Of a DNA stretch of 64,000 nucleotides, positions 33,381 through 41,461 are shown one piece after another (the stretch's first letter is position 1; the number at the start of each line of letters is the position of its first letter). The notes below the pieces were generated by a model. The model saw only the letters and a list, made by a program, of their open reading frames with translations. It had not been told where the DNA came from and made no database searches. Both the position numbers and the translations under genes were made by a program. The stretch is from NCBI RefSeq assembly GCF_020687165.1, contig NZ_JAJEQC010000008.1; one strand, written 5' to 3'. This stretch comes from Hominenteromicrobium mulieris (lineage in GTDB: Bacteria > Bacillota > Clostridia > Oscillospirales > Acutalibacteraceae).

Positions 33381-33716
33381 TTATTCCTTCTCTTTCACAA
33401 CGAGTGTGACATGAGAGGTTCTCTTCAAAATTCTGTAAGCTCTTCCCTGAGCTCTCGGGCGGATTCTCTTGAGCATCGGACCCGGGCAAACGTAGCACTC
33501 GGAAACATAGAGGTTGTTTCTGTCCATGTTGAAGTTGTTCTCTGCGTTTGCGATCGCGCTCTTGAGGAGCTTCTCGAGATCTTCGCACGCCGCCTTCGGG
33601 GTGTGCTTCAGGATTGCCATTGCGAGGTCAACGGGCTTGTTTCTGATGAGGTCCAGAACGATCTCAACCTTGCGGGGAGAAATTCGGGTATACTTCAGAA
33701 CTGCTTTTGCTTCCAT
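33381..33716 (-). CDS. rplV: 50S ribosomal protein L22
   Basis: 111 residues: EAKAVLKYTRISPRKVEIVL and the tunnel-lining beta hairpin GPMLKRIRPRAQGRAYRILK near residue 80, the macrolide-resistance site in other species. Between rpsS and rpsC. Confidence 0.98.
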   Translation of the reverse strand: MEAKAVLKYTRISPRKVEIVLDLIRNKPVDLAMAILKHTPKAACEDLEKLLKSAIANAENNFNMDRNNLYVSECYVCPGPMLKRIRPRAQGRAYRILKRTSHVTLVVKEKE

Positions 33717-33734
33717 CTTATACTCTCCTTTCTC

Positions 33735-34007
33735 TTAGCGGCTGGTCTTGGAACCGGCGTGACCCTTGAAGGTGCGGGTCGGGGCGAACTCGCCGAGCTT
33801 GTGACCGACCATATCTTCTGTCACGTAAACCGGAACGTGCTTGCGGCCGTCATGGACGGCGATTGTGTGACCGACGAAATCCGGGAAGATCATGGAAGCG
33901 CGGCTCCATGTCTTGACGATCTTCTTTTCGCCGTTCTCATTCATTGCCTGAATCCTTTTAAGCAGTGCGGGCTGACAAAAAGGACCCTTTTTTAAGCTTC
34001 TGCTCAT
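33735..34007 (-). CDS. rpsS: 30S ribosomal protein S19
   Basis: 90 residues: MSRSLKKGPFCQPALLKRIQ, then TWSRASMIFPDFVGHTIAVH and VGHKLGEFAPTRTFKGHAG, strongly conserved. S19 sits in the 30S head near the A site. Between rplB and rplV. Confidence 0.98.
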   Translation of the reverse strand: MSRSLKKGPFCQPALLKRIQAMNENGEKKIVKTWSRASMIFPDFVGHTIAVHDGRKHVPVYVTEDMVGHKLGEFAPTRTFKGHAGSKTSR

Positions 34008-34032
34008 GTTCTTTTAAGCTCCTTTCCGTGCC

Positions 34033-34866
34033 TTACTTACCGTTTCTGCGCTTAACGATGAACTTGTTGCTTGCCTTCTTCTTGGAACGAGTCTTATAAC
34101 CAAGAGCCGGCTTGCCCCACGGTGTAACCGGGCCCGGGCGACCAACAGGGCTCTTGCCCTCACCGCCGCCGTGCGGGTGGTCATTCGGGTTCATGACGGA
34201 ACCTCTGACGGTCGGTCTCCAACCCATGTTTCTCTTACGGCCGGCCTTACCGATCTTCACGTTCTCGTGGTCGATATTGGAAACCTGGCCGACGGTTGCC
34301 ATGCAGGCATCCGGAACATTTCTCAGCTCGCCGGACGGGAGTCTCAGCAGAGCCATGCCGTTTTCCTTAGCCATCAGCTGAGCCATGATGCCGGCTGCAC
34401 GGGCAAGCTGTGCGCCCTTGCCGGGATAAAGCTCAACGTTGTGGACAAAGGTACCGGTGGGGATATTTGCGAGCGGCAGTGCGTTGCCGGGCTTAATATC
34501 TGCATCCTTACCGGAGAATACCTGATCGCCGACCTTCAGGCCGTTCGGTGCGATGATGTATCTCTTCTCGCCGTCTTCGTACTGCACGAGTGCGATGAAA
34601 GCGGAACGGTTCGGGTCGTACTCGAGGGTAAGGACCGTAGCAGCCATGTCGTTCTTCTGGCGCTTGAAGTCGATCACACGGTACTTCTTGCGGTTGCCGC
34701 CGCCTCTGTGGCGAACGGTGATTCTGCCGTAGCTGTTGCGGCCGGCAGCTTTATTCTTCGGAGCCAGCAGGCTCTTCTCCGGACCCGTCTTGCTCAATGC
34801 GCTGAAGTCCGTGGTGGACATGTTGCGGCGAGCATTCGTAGTCGGCTTATAGTTAATGATTGCCAT
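34033..34866 (-). CDS. rplB: 50S ribosomal protein L2
   Basis: 277 residues: KNKAAGRNSYGRITVRHRGG in the first domain; the C-terminal part has PTVRGSVMNPNDHPHGGGEG, which holds the His required for peptidyl transfer and subunit joining. The end KKASNKFIVKRRNGK is typical. An 81-base spacer with no gene separates it from rplW. Confidence 0.98.
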   Translation of the reverse strand: MAIINYKPTTNARRNMSTTDFSALSKTGPEKSLLAPKNKAAGRNSYGRITVRHRGGGNRKKYRVIDFKRQKNDMAATVLTLEYDPNRSAFIALVQYEDGEKRYIIAPNGLKVGDQVFSGKDADIKPGNALPLANIPTGTFVHNVELYPGKGAQLARAAGIMAQLMAKENGMALLRLPSGELRNVPDACMATVGQVSNIDHENVKIGKAGRKRNMGWRPTVRGSVMNPNDHPHGGGEGKSPVGRPGPVTPWGKPALGYKTRSKKKASNKFIVKRRNGK

Positions 34867-34947
34867 TGTGTTTCACTCCTTGTTTGGCTTTGCGGGATCG
34901 GGCAAATTCCCATTCATGCCCTTGGGGTTCGAATTACTCGAGCCGAA

Positions 34948-35238
34948 TTAAACCATGGACTCGAAGAACTCGATGGACTTGCTGCCCTCGGTGAGGGTTA
35001 CAACAGCCTTTTTCCAAGCTCTGGTGTAGCCTTCATATCTGCCCTGGCGGCGGAACTTGCCGCGAACGTTCAGGGTGTTGACCTTCTGAACCTTGACGCC
35101 GAACAGCTCTTCAACCGCCTTAGCGATTTCAATCTTGTTTGCATCCTGGCAGACTTCAAATGTGTACTTCTTATTCGCAACGCCGGTCATGGATTTCTCC
35201 GTGATGATGGGGCGAATGACGATGTCCTGCGCTTTCAT
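34948..35238 (-). CDS. rplW: 50S ribosomal protein L23
   Basis: 96 residues: KAQDIVIRPIITEKSMTGVA, FEVCQDANKIEIAKAVEELF and VNTLNVRGKFRRQGRYEGYT. It provides the docking site for trigger factor and SRP at the tunnel exit. Overlaps the rplD stop by one base, so the genes are coupled. Confidence 0.98.
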   Translation of the reverse strand: MKAQDIVIRPIITEKSMTGVANKKYTFEVCQDANKIEIAKAVEELFGVKVQKVNTLNVRGKFRRQGRYEGYTRAWKKAVVTLTEGSKSIEFFESMV

Positions 35239-35861
35239 TATGCGTACACCTCCTCAATTTTGGAGACGGCATCCTTTACAACGATGAACTTGTCCGCGTT
35301 GAGGATGTCATATACGTTCAGCGTGTTGACCTGTGCGGTCTTAACGCCCGGGATGTTCGCTGCGGAAGCGATGACCTGTGCATCGACCTCGGAGAGAACG
35401 ATGAGCGCCTTCTTCTCGCTGCCGAGCGCCTTGAGCATCTCAGCAATCTTCTTCGTCTTGTAACCCTCGGTTGCGATGGAATCGACAACGATCATTTCGT
35501 TATCCTGGACCTTGCTGGAGAGTGCGGACTTCATAGCGAGACGCTTCACCTTCTTGTTGAGGGTGACGGTGTAATCTCTCGGCTTCGGTGCGAACACGAT
35601 GCCGCCGTGTGTCCACTGCGGAGCTCTGGTGGAGCCCTGTCTTGCACGGCCTGTGCCCTTCTGTCTCCACGGCTTTCTGCCGCCGCCGGAAACTTCGGAA
35701 CGGGTGAGGGCGGACTGTGTGCCCTGTCTCTGGTTTGCGAGATACGCCTTGACCATATCATTCATGACGGAAACGTTCGGCTCAATACCGAAAACGCCTT
35801 CTGCAAGCTCGATCTTTTCGACCTCTTTGCCTGCCATGTTCAAAACTGCTACTGTAGGCAT
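35238..35861 (-). CDS. rplD: 50S ribosomal protein L4
   Basis: 207 residues. The tunnel loop SEVSGGGRKPWRQKGTGRAR is clear near residue 55, and the globular C-terminus has LNVYDILNADKFIVVKDAV. In E. coli L4 represses the S10 operon by leader attenuation; the S10 leader here has a terminator-like hairpin, but L4 control in this organism is unproven. Confidence 0.98.
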   Translation of the reverse strand: MPTVAVLNMAGKEVEKIELAEGVFGIEPNVSVMNDMVKAYLANQRQGTQSALTRSEVSGGGRKPWRQKGTGRARQGSTRAPQWTHGGIVFAPKPRDYTVTLNKKVKRLAMKSALSSKVQDNEMIVVDSIATEGYKTKKIAEMLKALGSEKKALIVLSEVDAQVIASAANIPGVKTAQVNTLNVYDILNADKFIVVKDAVSKIEEVYA

Positions 35862-35879
35862 TCTTTATTCCTCCTTCCC

Positions 35880-36512
35880 TTACGCTTTCACGCTGTCGCG
35901 CAGAACAACGGTGCCGCCGTTCGGGCCCGGAATAGCGCCCTTAACTGCGATGAGATTGTTTTCTGCGTCTACCTTGACAACAGCGAGGTTCTGGACTGTG
36001 ACCTTCTCTGCGCCGAGGTGACCAGCCATCTTCAGGCCCTTCCAAACTCTGGACGGGCTGGAGCAAGCACCGTTGGAACCGCCGTGGCGTGCAACCGGGC
36101 CGGAACCGTGGGTCTCTTTAAGTCTCTGGAAGTTCCAGCGCTTGATGACGCCGGCGTAACCCTTACCTTTGCTGGTGCCCGTTACGTCAACCTTGTCGCC
36201 GTTTGCGAACACGTCAGCCTTGATGAGGTCGCCTACGTTGTAAGCGCCGCAATCGCTGAATCTGAATTCCTTCAGGGTCTTCTTCGGGGCAACGTCGCCC
36301 TTCTTGAAGTGGCCGGTGAGCGGCTTGCTCACGCGCTGCGGCTTCTGATCGCCGAAGCCAACCTGAACTGCATCGTAGCCGTCGTTTTCAACAGTCTTCT
36401 TCTGTGTGACAACACACGGACCGGCTTCAACAACTGTTACGGGCACGACTCTGCCCTTTTCGTCGAAGATCTGCGTCATGCCGATCTTCTTGCCGATGAT
36501 TGCTTTCTGCAT
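35880..36512 (-). CDS. rplC: 50S ribosomal protein L3
   Basis: 210 residues: MQKAIIGKKIGMTQIFDEKG at the start, GTSKGKGYAGVIKRWNFQRL and RHGGSNGACSSPSRVWKGLK in the extended loop near the peptidyl transferase centre. Follows rpsJ after an 85-base spacer. Confidence 0.98.
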   Translation of the reverse strand: MQKAIIGKKIGMTQIFDEKGRVVPVTVVEAGPCVVTQKKTVENDGYDAVQVGFGDQKPQRVSKPLTGHFKKGDVAPKKTLKEFRFSDCGAYNVGDLIKADVFANGDKVDVTGTSKGKGYAGVIKRWNFQRLKETHGSGPVARHGGSNGACSSPSRVWKGLKMAGHLGAEKVTVQNLAVVKVDAENNLIAVKGAIPGPNGGTVVLRDSVKA

Positions 36513-36597
36513 TTTGTATCCTCCTTTAGGTTATTGGTCGGATCTCTCCGACATGACCCTCCTGCCTGTAGGTTGAGCGGTTATCTGTCGAACGAAA

Positions 36598-36909
36598 TCA
36601 GAGCTTGATTTCGATCTCAACACCGGCGGGGAGCTCTAAGCCCATCAACGCCTCAACGGTTTTGTTGCTGGGTCTCAGGATGTCGATAAGTCTCTTATGG
36701 GTTCTCATCTCGAACTGCTCACGGCTGTCCTTGTACTTATGAACAGCGCGCAGAATCGTGACGATCTGCTTCTCTGTCGGCAGCGGTACCGGGCCGGAAA
36801 CTCTTGCGCCCGTGCGCTTTGCGGTCTGCACGATCTTTTCAGCTGCCTGATCGACAACCTGATGATCGTAACCCTTAATTCTAATCCTGATCTTTTCTTT
36901 GACTGCCAC
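36598..36909 (-). CDS. rpsJ: 30S ribosomal protein S10
   Basis: 103 residues: VKEKIRIRIKGYDHQVVDQA, SGPVPLPTEKQIVTILRAVH and HKRLIDILRPSNKTVEALMG, typical. S10 is also NusE, a NusG-binding antitermination factor. First gene of the supercluster, about 350 nt after its promoter. The start follows AGGAGGCGATTTAA and is GTG in the sequence. Confidence 0.98.
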   Translation of the reverse strand: MAVKEKIRIRIKGYDHQVVDQAAEKIVQTAKRTGARVSGPVPLPTEKQIVTILRAVHKYKDSREQFEMRTHKRLIDILRPSNKTVEALMGLELPAGVEIEIKL

Positions 36910-37260
36910 TTAAATCGCCTCCTGTTAAATTTTAGTTGGCGGGCGGGGGTTTTTATGAACACTGGCCCGGGTGTTTCACCAAGAAGCCATATAAAAACCG
37001 GATATTCACTTTTGTGAAATCCGGGATGCTTTTGGGTCGGTGTAAAATCACAAAACCCTCATAAAAAAACCATTGATCTGCCTTTTTGTCCGGCCTGTGC
37101 GCCTTAGAAATCAACGCATGGTTCCGCGCGCCACTCCCGTAGGAGCCGCTCAGCGTATCAAATTGTGTCGCCCGGTTTGAAATCGGACATACTCCACGGA
37201 AAAACCGGCATGTCTCAGCCGCAACCTCCCGCTTCATCGCATATCTGTCGCAGTCACGCA
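36910..37260 (-). promoter_or_regulatory. Long leader of the S10 operon
   Basis: About 350 nt between promoter and rpsJ with no coding frame. It contains several possible hairpins (for example CTCC-TAC-GGGAG) and, near its 3' end, the terminator-like hairpin listed separately. Leader-based autoregulation is known for the E. coli S10 operon; here it is inference. Confidence 0.5.
36991..37024 (-). terminator. Terminator-like hairpin inside the S10 leader
   Basis: On the minus strand CCGGATTTCAC, loop AAAA, GTGAATATCCGG forms an 11-bp stem with one bulged base, followed directly by TTTTTATAT. It lies about 85 bases before rpsJ and downstream of the promoter, so it is placed to attenuate the operon. 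Confidence 0.7.
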
Positions 37261-37266
37261 AGTATT

Positions 37267-37295
37267 ATTATAACAGGCAAAGTATGAAATTGCAA
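37267..37295 (-). promoter_or_regulatory. Sigma-A promoter of the S10-spc-alpha supercluster
   Basis: Minus strand TTGCAA (37295-37290), 17 bp, TATAAT (37272-37267). No other clear promoter was seen within the cluster down to rplQ. Confidence 0.82.
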
Positions 37296-37399
37296 CCCCT
37301 TTTTTCGAAAAATTTTTCAGCTTTTCTGCGGCTTTTTCCGTTTTTTCAATTTGCGCCGTATCTTGTGCTTTCACCCGCGCGGCATACAACCGACGAAGC

Positions 37400-37427
37400 A
37401 AAAAACGGGACGGCCCGACCGCCCCGT
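37400..37427 (-). terminator. Terminator after the membrane-anchored hypothetical
   Basis: Minus strand ACGGGGCGG, loop TCGGG, CCGTCCCGT (9 bp, one G-U) followed by T6. Confidence 0.8.
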
Positions 37428-37449
37428 CTTTCTTTTTATCGCACACTTT

Positions 37450-37944
37450 CTATGCATCTACAGGCTCTACGCGCAGGAAATCCATCGTTTCCGCCGGCTC
37501 ACGCCCGTCTGCAGAGAACACGAACTGCTTATCCTGCCCATCGTCCATGACTTCGAAAAAGGCGGTCGTGCCGTCGGCACCGTACACAAAGCGCAGCGTC
37601 TCAATTGCGTTTGACGCGGGATCATACCAGCCGCCGTCCGCATGGCGGATCGGCCCGTCCGGAAACGTCAGCTCCCACAGGCAATCCACCGGCTCGTAGA
37701 TTTTCGTTCCCTGCGCCGTCTCCACCGTAAACGACGCCCGCAGCTCCGTCCTACGCAGGAACCGGCACAGCCGCCAGCCCTTGGCCTCCAGCGCGGCGGG
37801 CTCCGCCGCCGTACTGTCCTCCACCCGCACGCCGGAGAGGGAAATATGGAACGGCAGGGGCAGCGGCATAAGCCAGAGCACAAGCGCGAGCAGCACGATG
37901 CCCACGCAGACCCGCCCGATAATTTTCCGGTTTAATTTCTTCAC
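37450..37944 (-). CDS. Membrane-anchored hypothetical protein
   Basis: 164 residues, unrecognised. One N-terminal membrane helix (residues about 9-30, IGRVCVGIVLLALVLWLMPL) and an outside beta-rich domain with several aromatics (ELTFPDGPIRHADGGWYDPA). The start at 37944 follows AGGAGTATTACTGTG. A monocistron upstream of the S10 promoter, with its own terminator. No clear promoter was found; TTGACA at about 38051 lacks a matching -10. Confidence 0.75.
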   Translation of the reverse strand: MKKLNRKIIGRVCVGIVLLALVLWLMPLPLPFHISLSGVRVEDSTAAEPAALEAKGWRLCRFLRRTELRASFTVETAQGTKIYEPVDCLWELTFPDGPIRHADGGWYDPASNAIETLRFVYGADGTTAFFEVMDDGQDKQFVFSADGREPAETMDFLRVEPVDA

Positions 37945-38085
37945 AGTAATACTCCTATCATAAGAAACTAGCGGTTTAATGTACGGGTAATCTTCACTTC
38001 CGATCCATATCTATACCGCACCGGACCTGTTGTATCCTATCCATTATTGTCAACAGTTCATTAATATTTTTGAAATATTATTTAA

Positions 38086-38125
38086 CCCCCCTTGATAACA
38101 TGTCTCTTGTTATCAAGGGGGGTAA
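38086..38125. terminator. Terminator of the G5/3D gene
   Basis: A perfect 15-bp stem, CCCCCCTTGATAACA with TGTTATCAAGGGGGG, loop of 7, just after the stop of the G5/3D gene, followed on the minus strand by AAATAATATTTC. The 140 bases to its left (37945-38085) hold no gene, only an AATATTT-TTG-AAATATT inverted repeat. Confidence 0.75.
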
Positions 38126-38131
38126 CTTTAT

Positions 38132-39532
38132 TTACCAGCCTGCGCGCACAACGTAGACGATCATATCACGTCTGCCGAATGCGGTGCAGTCTTCCAGCGT
38201 ATCGTAGTAGAGGTCTGCCACGATGTCGCCGCACATGGCCGCTCCGCCGGTGTCCATGGCGTAGCAGTAGCCATATGTCCACGAGCCGTCCACCGCGGTG
38301 ATGTACAGCAGCGAACCGTACGGGATGCGGTTTGGGTCTACGGCGACATAACCGACCTGCGGTGTAGCGCCGATGGATGTGACGGCGCCTGCCGGTGCAT
38401 AGTATGCAGTGCAGGAGCCCGTAAGGCTATACTCAAAGGAGGACGGTGCGCCGGAAGCATCCGTGAAGACGTTCTGCTTCTCTTTTGTACCGCGCAGCAC
38501 GACCGCGCTCTTCGCTTCCTTTAAAACTTCTTTCGTCTTGACGACGCGGTTTTCTTCCTCGCCGTCCGCATACGTGACCGTGTAGGTAACTTTGGCTTCA
38601 CCTTCCACGCCCTCGGTCTTCGTCTCCGTTTCGCCCTCATAGAGCTCTTCGGTATCTTCGTATACCGTGCTGTACGCGACAGCTTCGTTCTCGGTGATCT
38701 CTTCGGTGTGGATGCGCACAACGCGGATCACATCGCCGCTCGATACGTTATCCTCTGCCTTCACCTGCTTTTCACCCTCTGCGGTCGCGACCAGAATGCG
38801 GTCGTTCTCGCCGAGCGTAATACCCATGGCTTCTACGGCATCGCTGTAATTTTCAGCGGCAACGCTCTTCTCGGTCGTTTTGCCGTCTGCCGTAACGGTG
38901 AGGTCAAGGTAACGCTGCACGCGGATGCGCATACCGTTTGTAAGTGCGGTATCCATGGCCGGTGTGACGGTGTCGTTTTCGCCGAGCGTGATGTCGGCGG
39001 CTTTCAGCGCGTCTTCTACGGTGCCCTCGTTGAGGTCTTCCATGCGGCGCTTGCCGTCTGCCGAAACAAACACACGCTTTGCACGGGTGATCTGCACGGC
39101 GATGTCTGCCGTAAGCGCGGCGGTGAGATCGGCATCTGCCGTATCTCTTGCGCCGAGCGTAATCTCGTTTTCCGCAAACACGTCGGAAAGCGTTTTGCCT
39201 TTCGGGGCTAAAATCATCTGGGAGGCGTTATCCTCCTTGACGGAAACGCGCACAAAGCGCTGCACGGTGAGCGTGCCGTTCTCCGGGGAGAAGTCGTAGG
39301 TATCGATGTCCGAAACGGGCGCCATGCCCTCGGTCTGTGCGCGGGAAAGAATATCCTGCGGGTTCTGACCGATCATACTGAATCTGTATGTTTCGGAGCC
39401 GTCATATACGGTGATATCGGCGGTATTTGCCATAACCGTAACAACGGAAGAGATGCTGAGCGCTGCAACCAGAACGACGATCAGAAGGATCTTCGGCATC
39501 AGGCTCTTTTGCTGTTTTCTAACATGCCGCAT
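38132..39532 (-). CDS. G5 and 3D domain cell-wall protein (YabE/Rpf-like)
   Basis: 466 residues. One N-terminal membrane helix or uncleaved signal (PKILLIVVLVAALSISSVVTV), DUF348 (YabE-type) repeats over about residues 35-275, a G5 domain near 285-350 (EAVAYSTVYEDTEELYEGET), and a C-terminal 3D domain with VAVDPNRIPYGSLLYI, YAMDTGGA and DIVADLYYDT, the three aspartates of a lytic-transglycosylase-like site. Such proteins act on peptidoglycan in growth or spore revival. The start at 39532 follows AAAGGAGC; the longer frame is the leader RNA and is rejected. It has a strong promoter and a highly structured leader. Confidence 0.92.
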   Translation of the reverse strand: MRHVRKQQKSLMPKILLIVVLVAALSISSVVTVMANTADITVYDGSETYRFSMIGQNPQDILSRAQTEGMAPVSDIDTYDFSPENGTLTVQRFVRVSVKEDNASQMILAPKGKTLSDVFAENEITLGARDTADADLTAALTADIAVQITRAKRVFVSADGKRRMEDLNEGTVEDALKAADITLGENDTVTPAMDTALTNGMRIRVQRYLDLTVTADGKTTEKSVAAENYSDAVEAMGITLGENDRILVATAEGEKQVKAEDNVSSGDVIRVVRIHTEEITENEAVAYSTVYEDTEELYEGETETKTEGVEGEAKVTYTVTYADGEEENRVVKTKEVLKEAKSAVVLRGTKEKQNVFTDASGAPSSFEYSLTGSCTAYYAPAGAVTSIGATPQVGYVAVDPNRIPYGSLLYITAVDGSWTYGYCYAMDTGGAAMCGDIVADLYYDTLEDCTAFGRRDMIVYVVRAGW

Positions 39533-39676
39533 AGCTCTTGCTCCTTTCAAAAAACTGTGAAGCGTTTTGCGCTTCGATTTGGCAAAGCTTCGGCGGCCAC
39601 CCCGCCCTCTTGCTTTGCGTCCACTACCTTTCCTGACCTTTGAAATACGGGTGCAAAATGCCCTTTCCAAAAGTCA
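39533..39676 (-). promoter_or_regulatory. Structured leader RNA of the G5/3D gene (riboswitch candidate)
   Basis: The 143-nt leader folds almost end to end. Stem I: GACTTTTG (39675-39668) with CAAAGGTC (39642-39635). A linker with AGGAAAGGTAGTGGAC follows. Stem II: GCAAAGC (39618-39612) with GCTTTGC (39588-39582), holding GGCGG/CCGCC. Then comes the terminator hairpin. GAAGCTTTGC (39591-39582) can instead pair with GCAAAACGCTTC (39570-39559), which would break both stem II and the terminator, a classic switch layout. The string GGACGCAAAGC also occurs in c-di-GMP-I riboswitch cores, but the rest of that fold is not evident. Confidence 0.6.
39548..39575 (-). terminator. Intrinsic terminator in the G5/3D leader
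   Basis: Minus strand GAAGCG, loop CAAAA, CGCTTC, then ACAGTTTTTTG, ending 15 bases before the start codon. It would stop transcription before the ribosome site unless an antiterminator forms. Confidence 0.7.
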
Positions 39677-39682
39677 TTTGAG

Positions 39683-39711
39683 AGTATAATGTGAAAATGA
39701 TGGTCTGTCAA
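39683..39711 (-). promoter_or_regulatory. Sigma-A promoter of the G5/3D gene
   Basis: Minus strand TTGACA, 17 bp, TATACT. The start would be at about 39676, exactly at the base of leader stem I. Confidence 0.85.
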
Positions 39712-40310
39712 GTTTTTCGAAAGGCTATTTTTGTGCAATATGCTGAGTTACGCATGGTGTTTTAATTTACATAACAACTCATTTGATATTTTTGAAAGCG
39801 ATTATTTGCCTTTTTTACGGAACTTTTTTGCGGCGCTCTGTGCAATTTGCAAAAATTTTGCAAAGGCAAAAACATCGAACAAATTTTCTTATACCTTAAT
39901 ATTGTATATTCTTGCATATTCATTTCGGTAAATTTCGCGAACTTTCTGCGTTTTCCCGTTTTATACCGTATATTGTTCCGAATTTGATACATTTCATGTG
40001 CTGTGCGGCACTTTTCCTTTACAGCAGAAATTTTCAAAAAACCGCGGTCAAAAGGCAGGTATATTTCATAAAAAGCGTGCTGTATTTTGGGCAGCTCTCC
40101 GAAAAAATCGCATTTGCGGCTTTGGAAAGCGGGATGTCCGTTTCAATCGGGCCGATTTTGTGTCGAAATGCGTCTCACCGTGTCCGCAGAAAAAATTATC
40201 GTCAACCGATGTATAGAATACGCATGTTAAGTTTACATAACCCGAGTTTTGCATAGAGTTTTGTTTCCGTGCCGCGCACGTTTTTAATTTGCTTCTTATA
40301 TATAATAGAA
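39712..40310. other. Intergenic region without a recognised gene
   Basis: About 600 AT-rich bases between the G5/3D promoter and the terminator of the SGNH gene. Short open frames exist but none has a ribosome site or sensible protein. I found no tRNA, 6S, RNase P or SRP RNA signature. Confidence 0.6.
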
Positions 40311-40344
40311 CATCACGGGCAGCTTTTTAGGGCCGACCGTGATG
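40311..40344 (-). terminator. Terminator of the SGNH/M28 operon
   Basis: Minus strand CATCACGG / CCGTGATG, 8-bp stem with an inner GGC/GCC, followed by TTCTATTATATAT. Moderate quality. Confidence 0.6.
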
Positions 40345-40351
40345 CTTTATC

Positions 40352-41461
40352 TCACGCGTTCTGTTTCTTTATATAAGTGATAAGCTCGTTTGCCGCGGTG
40401 CGGTGTGCGCCCACACTGGGGTGGTCACGGCAGCCGCGATTTTTGAGGTCATCCGTCAGCGACAGAAATTCTGCGTTCGTGTCGCCCGTTTCTGCTTTGT
40501 AATCGTCTATGGCCTTTTGCAGCGCCGGGGCAAGCTCCAAGCCGAGCATACCGTAGATCCACACAAGACGGGCGTTGGGGTAATACCCACGCAATTGCTT
40601 TAAAAACGCGGTCGCGCCGTGCGCAAAACGCGCTTCGTCTTCGGGGTTCAGCTTACCGTCTTCCGTGCGGCGGTTCTGAAACGTCTCGCCGGTTGTTTCA
40701 TCTGTCCAGGCAGGCTGTGAAAACGCGCCGCAGTCGTTTGTACCGAGGTTGATGAAGACGTAATTCGGCTGCCATTTTGTGAAATCATACGGCTCTTTCG
40801 CGCCGAGGGCAATGTTTTTTTCGCCGCTCAAAAGGCCGCAAAGCTGCCCGTAGATGGGCGGAATGGCACTGTTTGGGTCGTTGTTCCAGCCACAGCACAC
40901 GCCCCAGCCACTCTGCGATGAGACACGGATATCGGCGTTTAAAGCACGGGACACCATGACAGCGTAGTTATTCTCCGCACTGAAGAACATGGAAATCCAG
41001 TCTGTTTCCGCTTTCGCGCCGATGTCGCCCTCGCCGCTCGTGATACTGTCGCCGATGAATTCGATCTTTAAATTGCGCTCCGGCACGGGCAGGAATTCGC
41101 CGTCTGTTTCGATGGCGTTAATCTGCAAAACACTCTCCGGGTCGGCGTTCATGGCCTGCGTATCTTTAAAGATGCGCACGTTCTTGACCTTTTCGGGGTC
41201 CATGCCGCGGAACACGCACACGCGCTCCGTGCCCTTTTGCGCCATGCGGCGGGAGAAGAACTCGCCATTCACCATAAAGCTGTACCACGGCTCGTGGATG
41301 TCCCAATCCGCCGTAAATTCCACCCACAGCTCGCTGCCGCGCACATTAAGCTCTAAGCCCGCCGCCGTCCAGAACAGCGTGAGCGGCGTTAACGAGCCGT
41401 TTGTGCGCCCGTGCACAAGGTGCGGAACTTCGGGTAAGGTATATCGCTTGACTTCGCTCAT
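40352..41461 (-). CDS. SGNH/GDSL esterase, CE2-like
   Basis: Probably removes acetyl groups from glycans. 369 residues with the two-domain layout of carbohydrate esterase family 2: an N-terminal beta-sandwich (about 1-125) and a C-terminal SGNH fold with FIGDSITSGEG (nucleophile Ser), NLGTNDCGAF (block III Asn) and CRDHPSVGAH (Asp-x-His). No signal peptide, so it is intracellular or a lysis-released enzyme. It overlaps the upstream M28 gene by the ATGA arrangement and lies near a GH3 glycosidase, which fits glycan use. Confidence 0.87.
   Translation of the reverse strand: MSEVKRYTLPEVPHLVHGRTNGSLTPLTLFWTAAGLELNVRGSELWVEFTADWDIHEPWYSFMVNGEFFSRRMAQKGTERVCVFRGMDPEKVKNVRIFKDTQAMNADPESVLQINAIETDGEFLPVPERNLKIEFIGDSITSGEGDIGAKAETDWISMFFSAENNYAVMVSRALNADIRVSSQSGWGVCCGWNNDPNSAIPPIYGQLCGLLSGEKNIALGAKEPYDFTKWQPNYVFINLGTNDCGAFSQPAWTDETTGETFQNRRTEDGKLNPEDEARFAHGATAFLKQLRGYYPNARLVWIYGMLGLELAPALQKAIDDYKAETGDTNAEFLSLTDDLKNRGCRDHPSVGAHRTAANELITYIKKQNA

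Noticed and set aside
39912..40256. A 114-codon plus-strand frame in the gap before the SGNH gene
   Set aside because: No ribosome site, no promoter, and a sequence that looks like translated AT-rich noncoding DNA.
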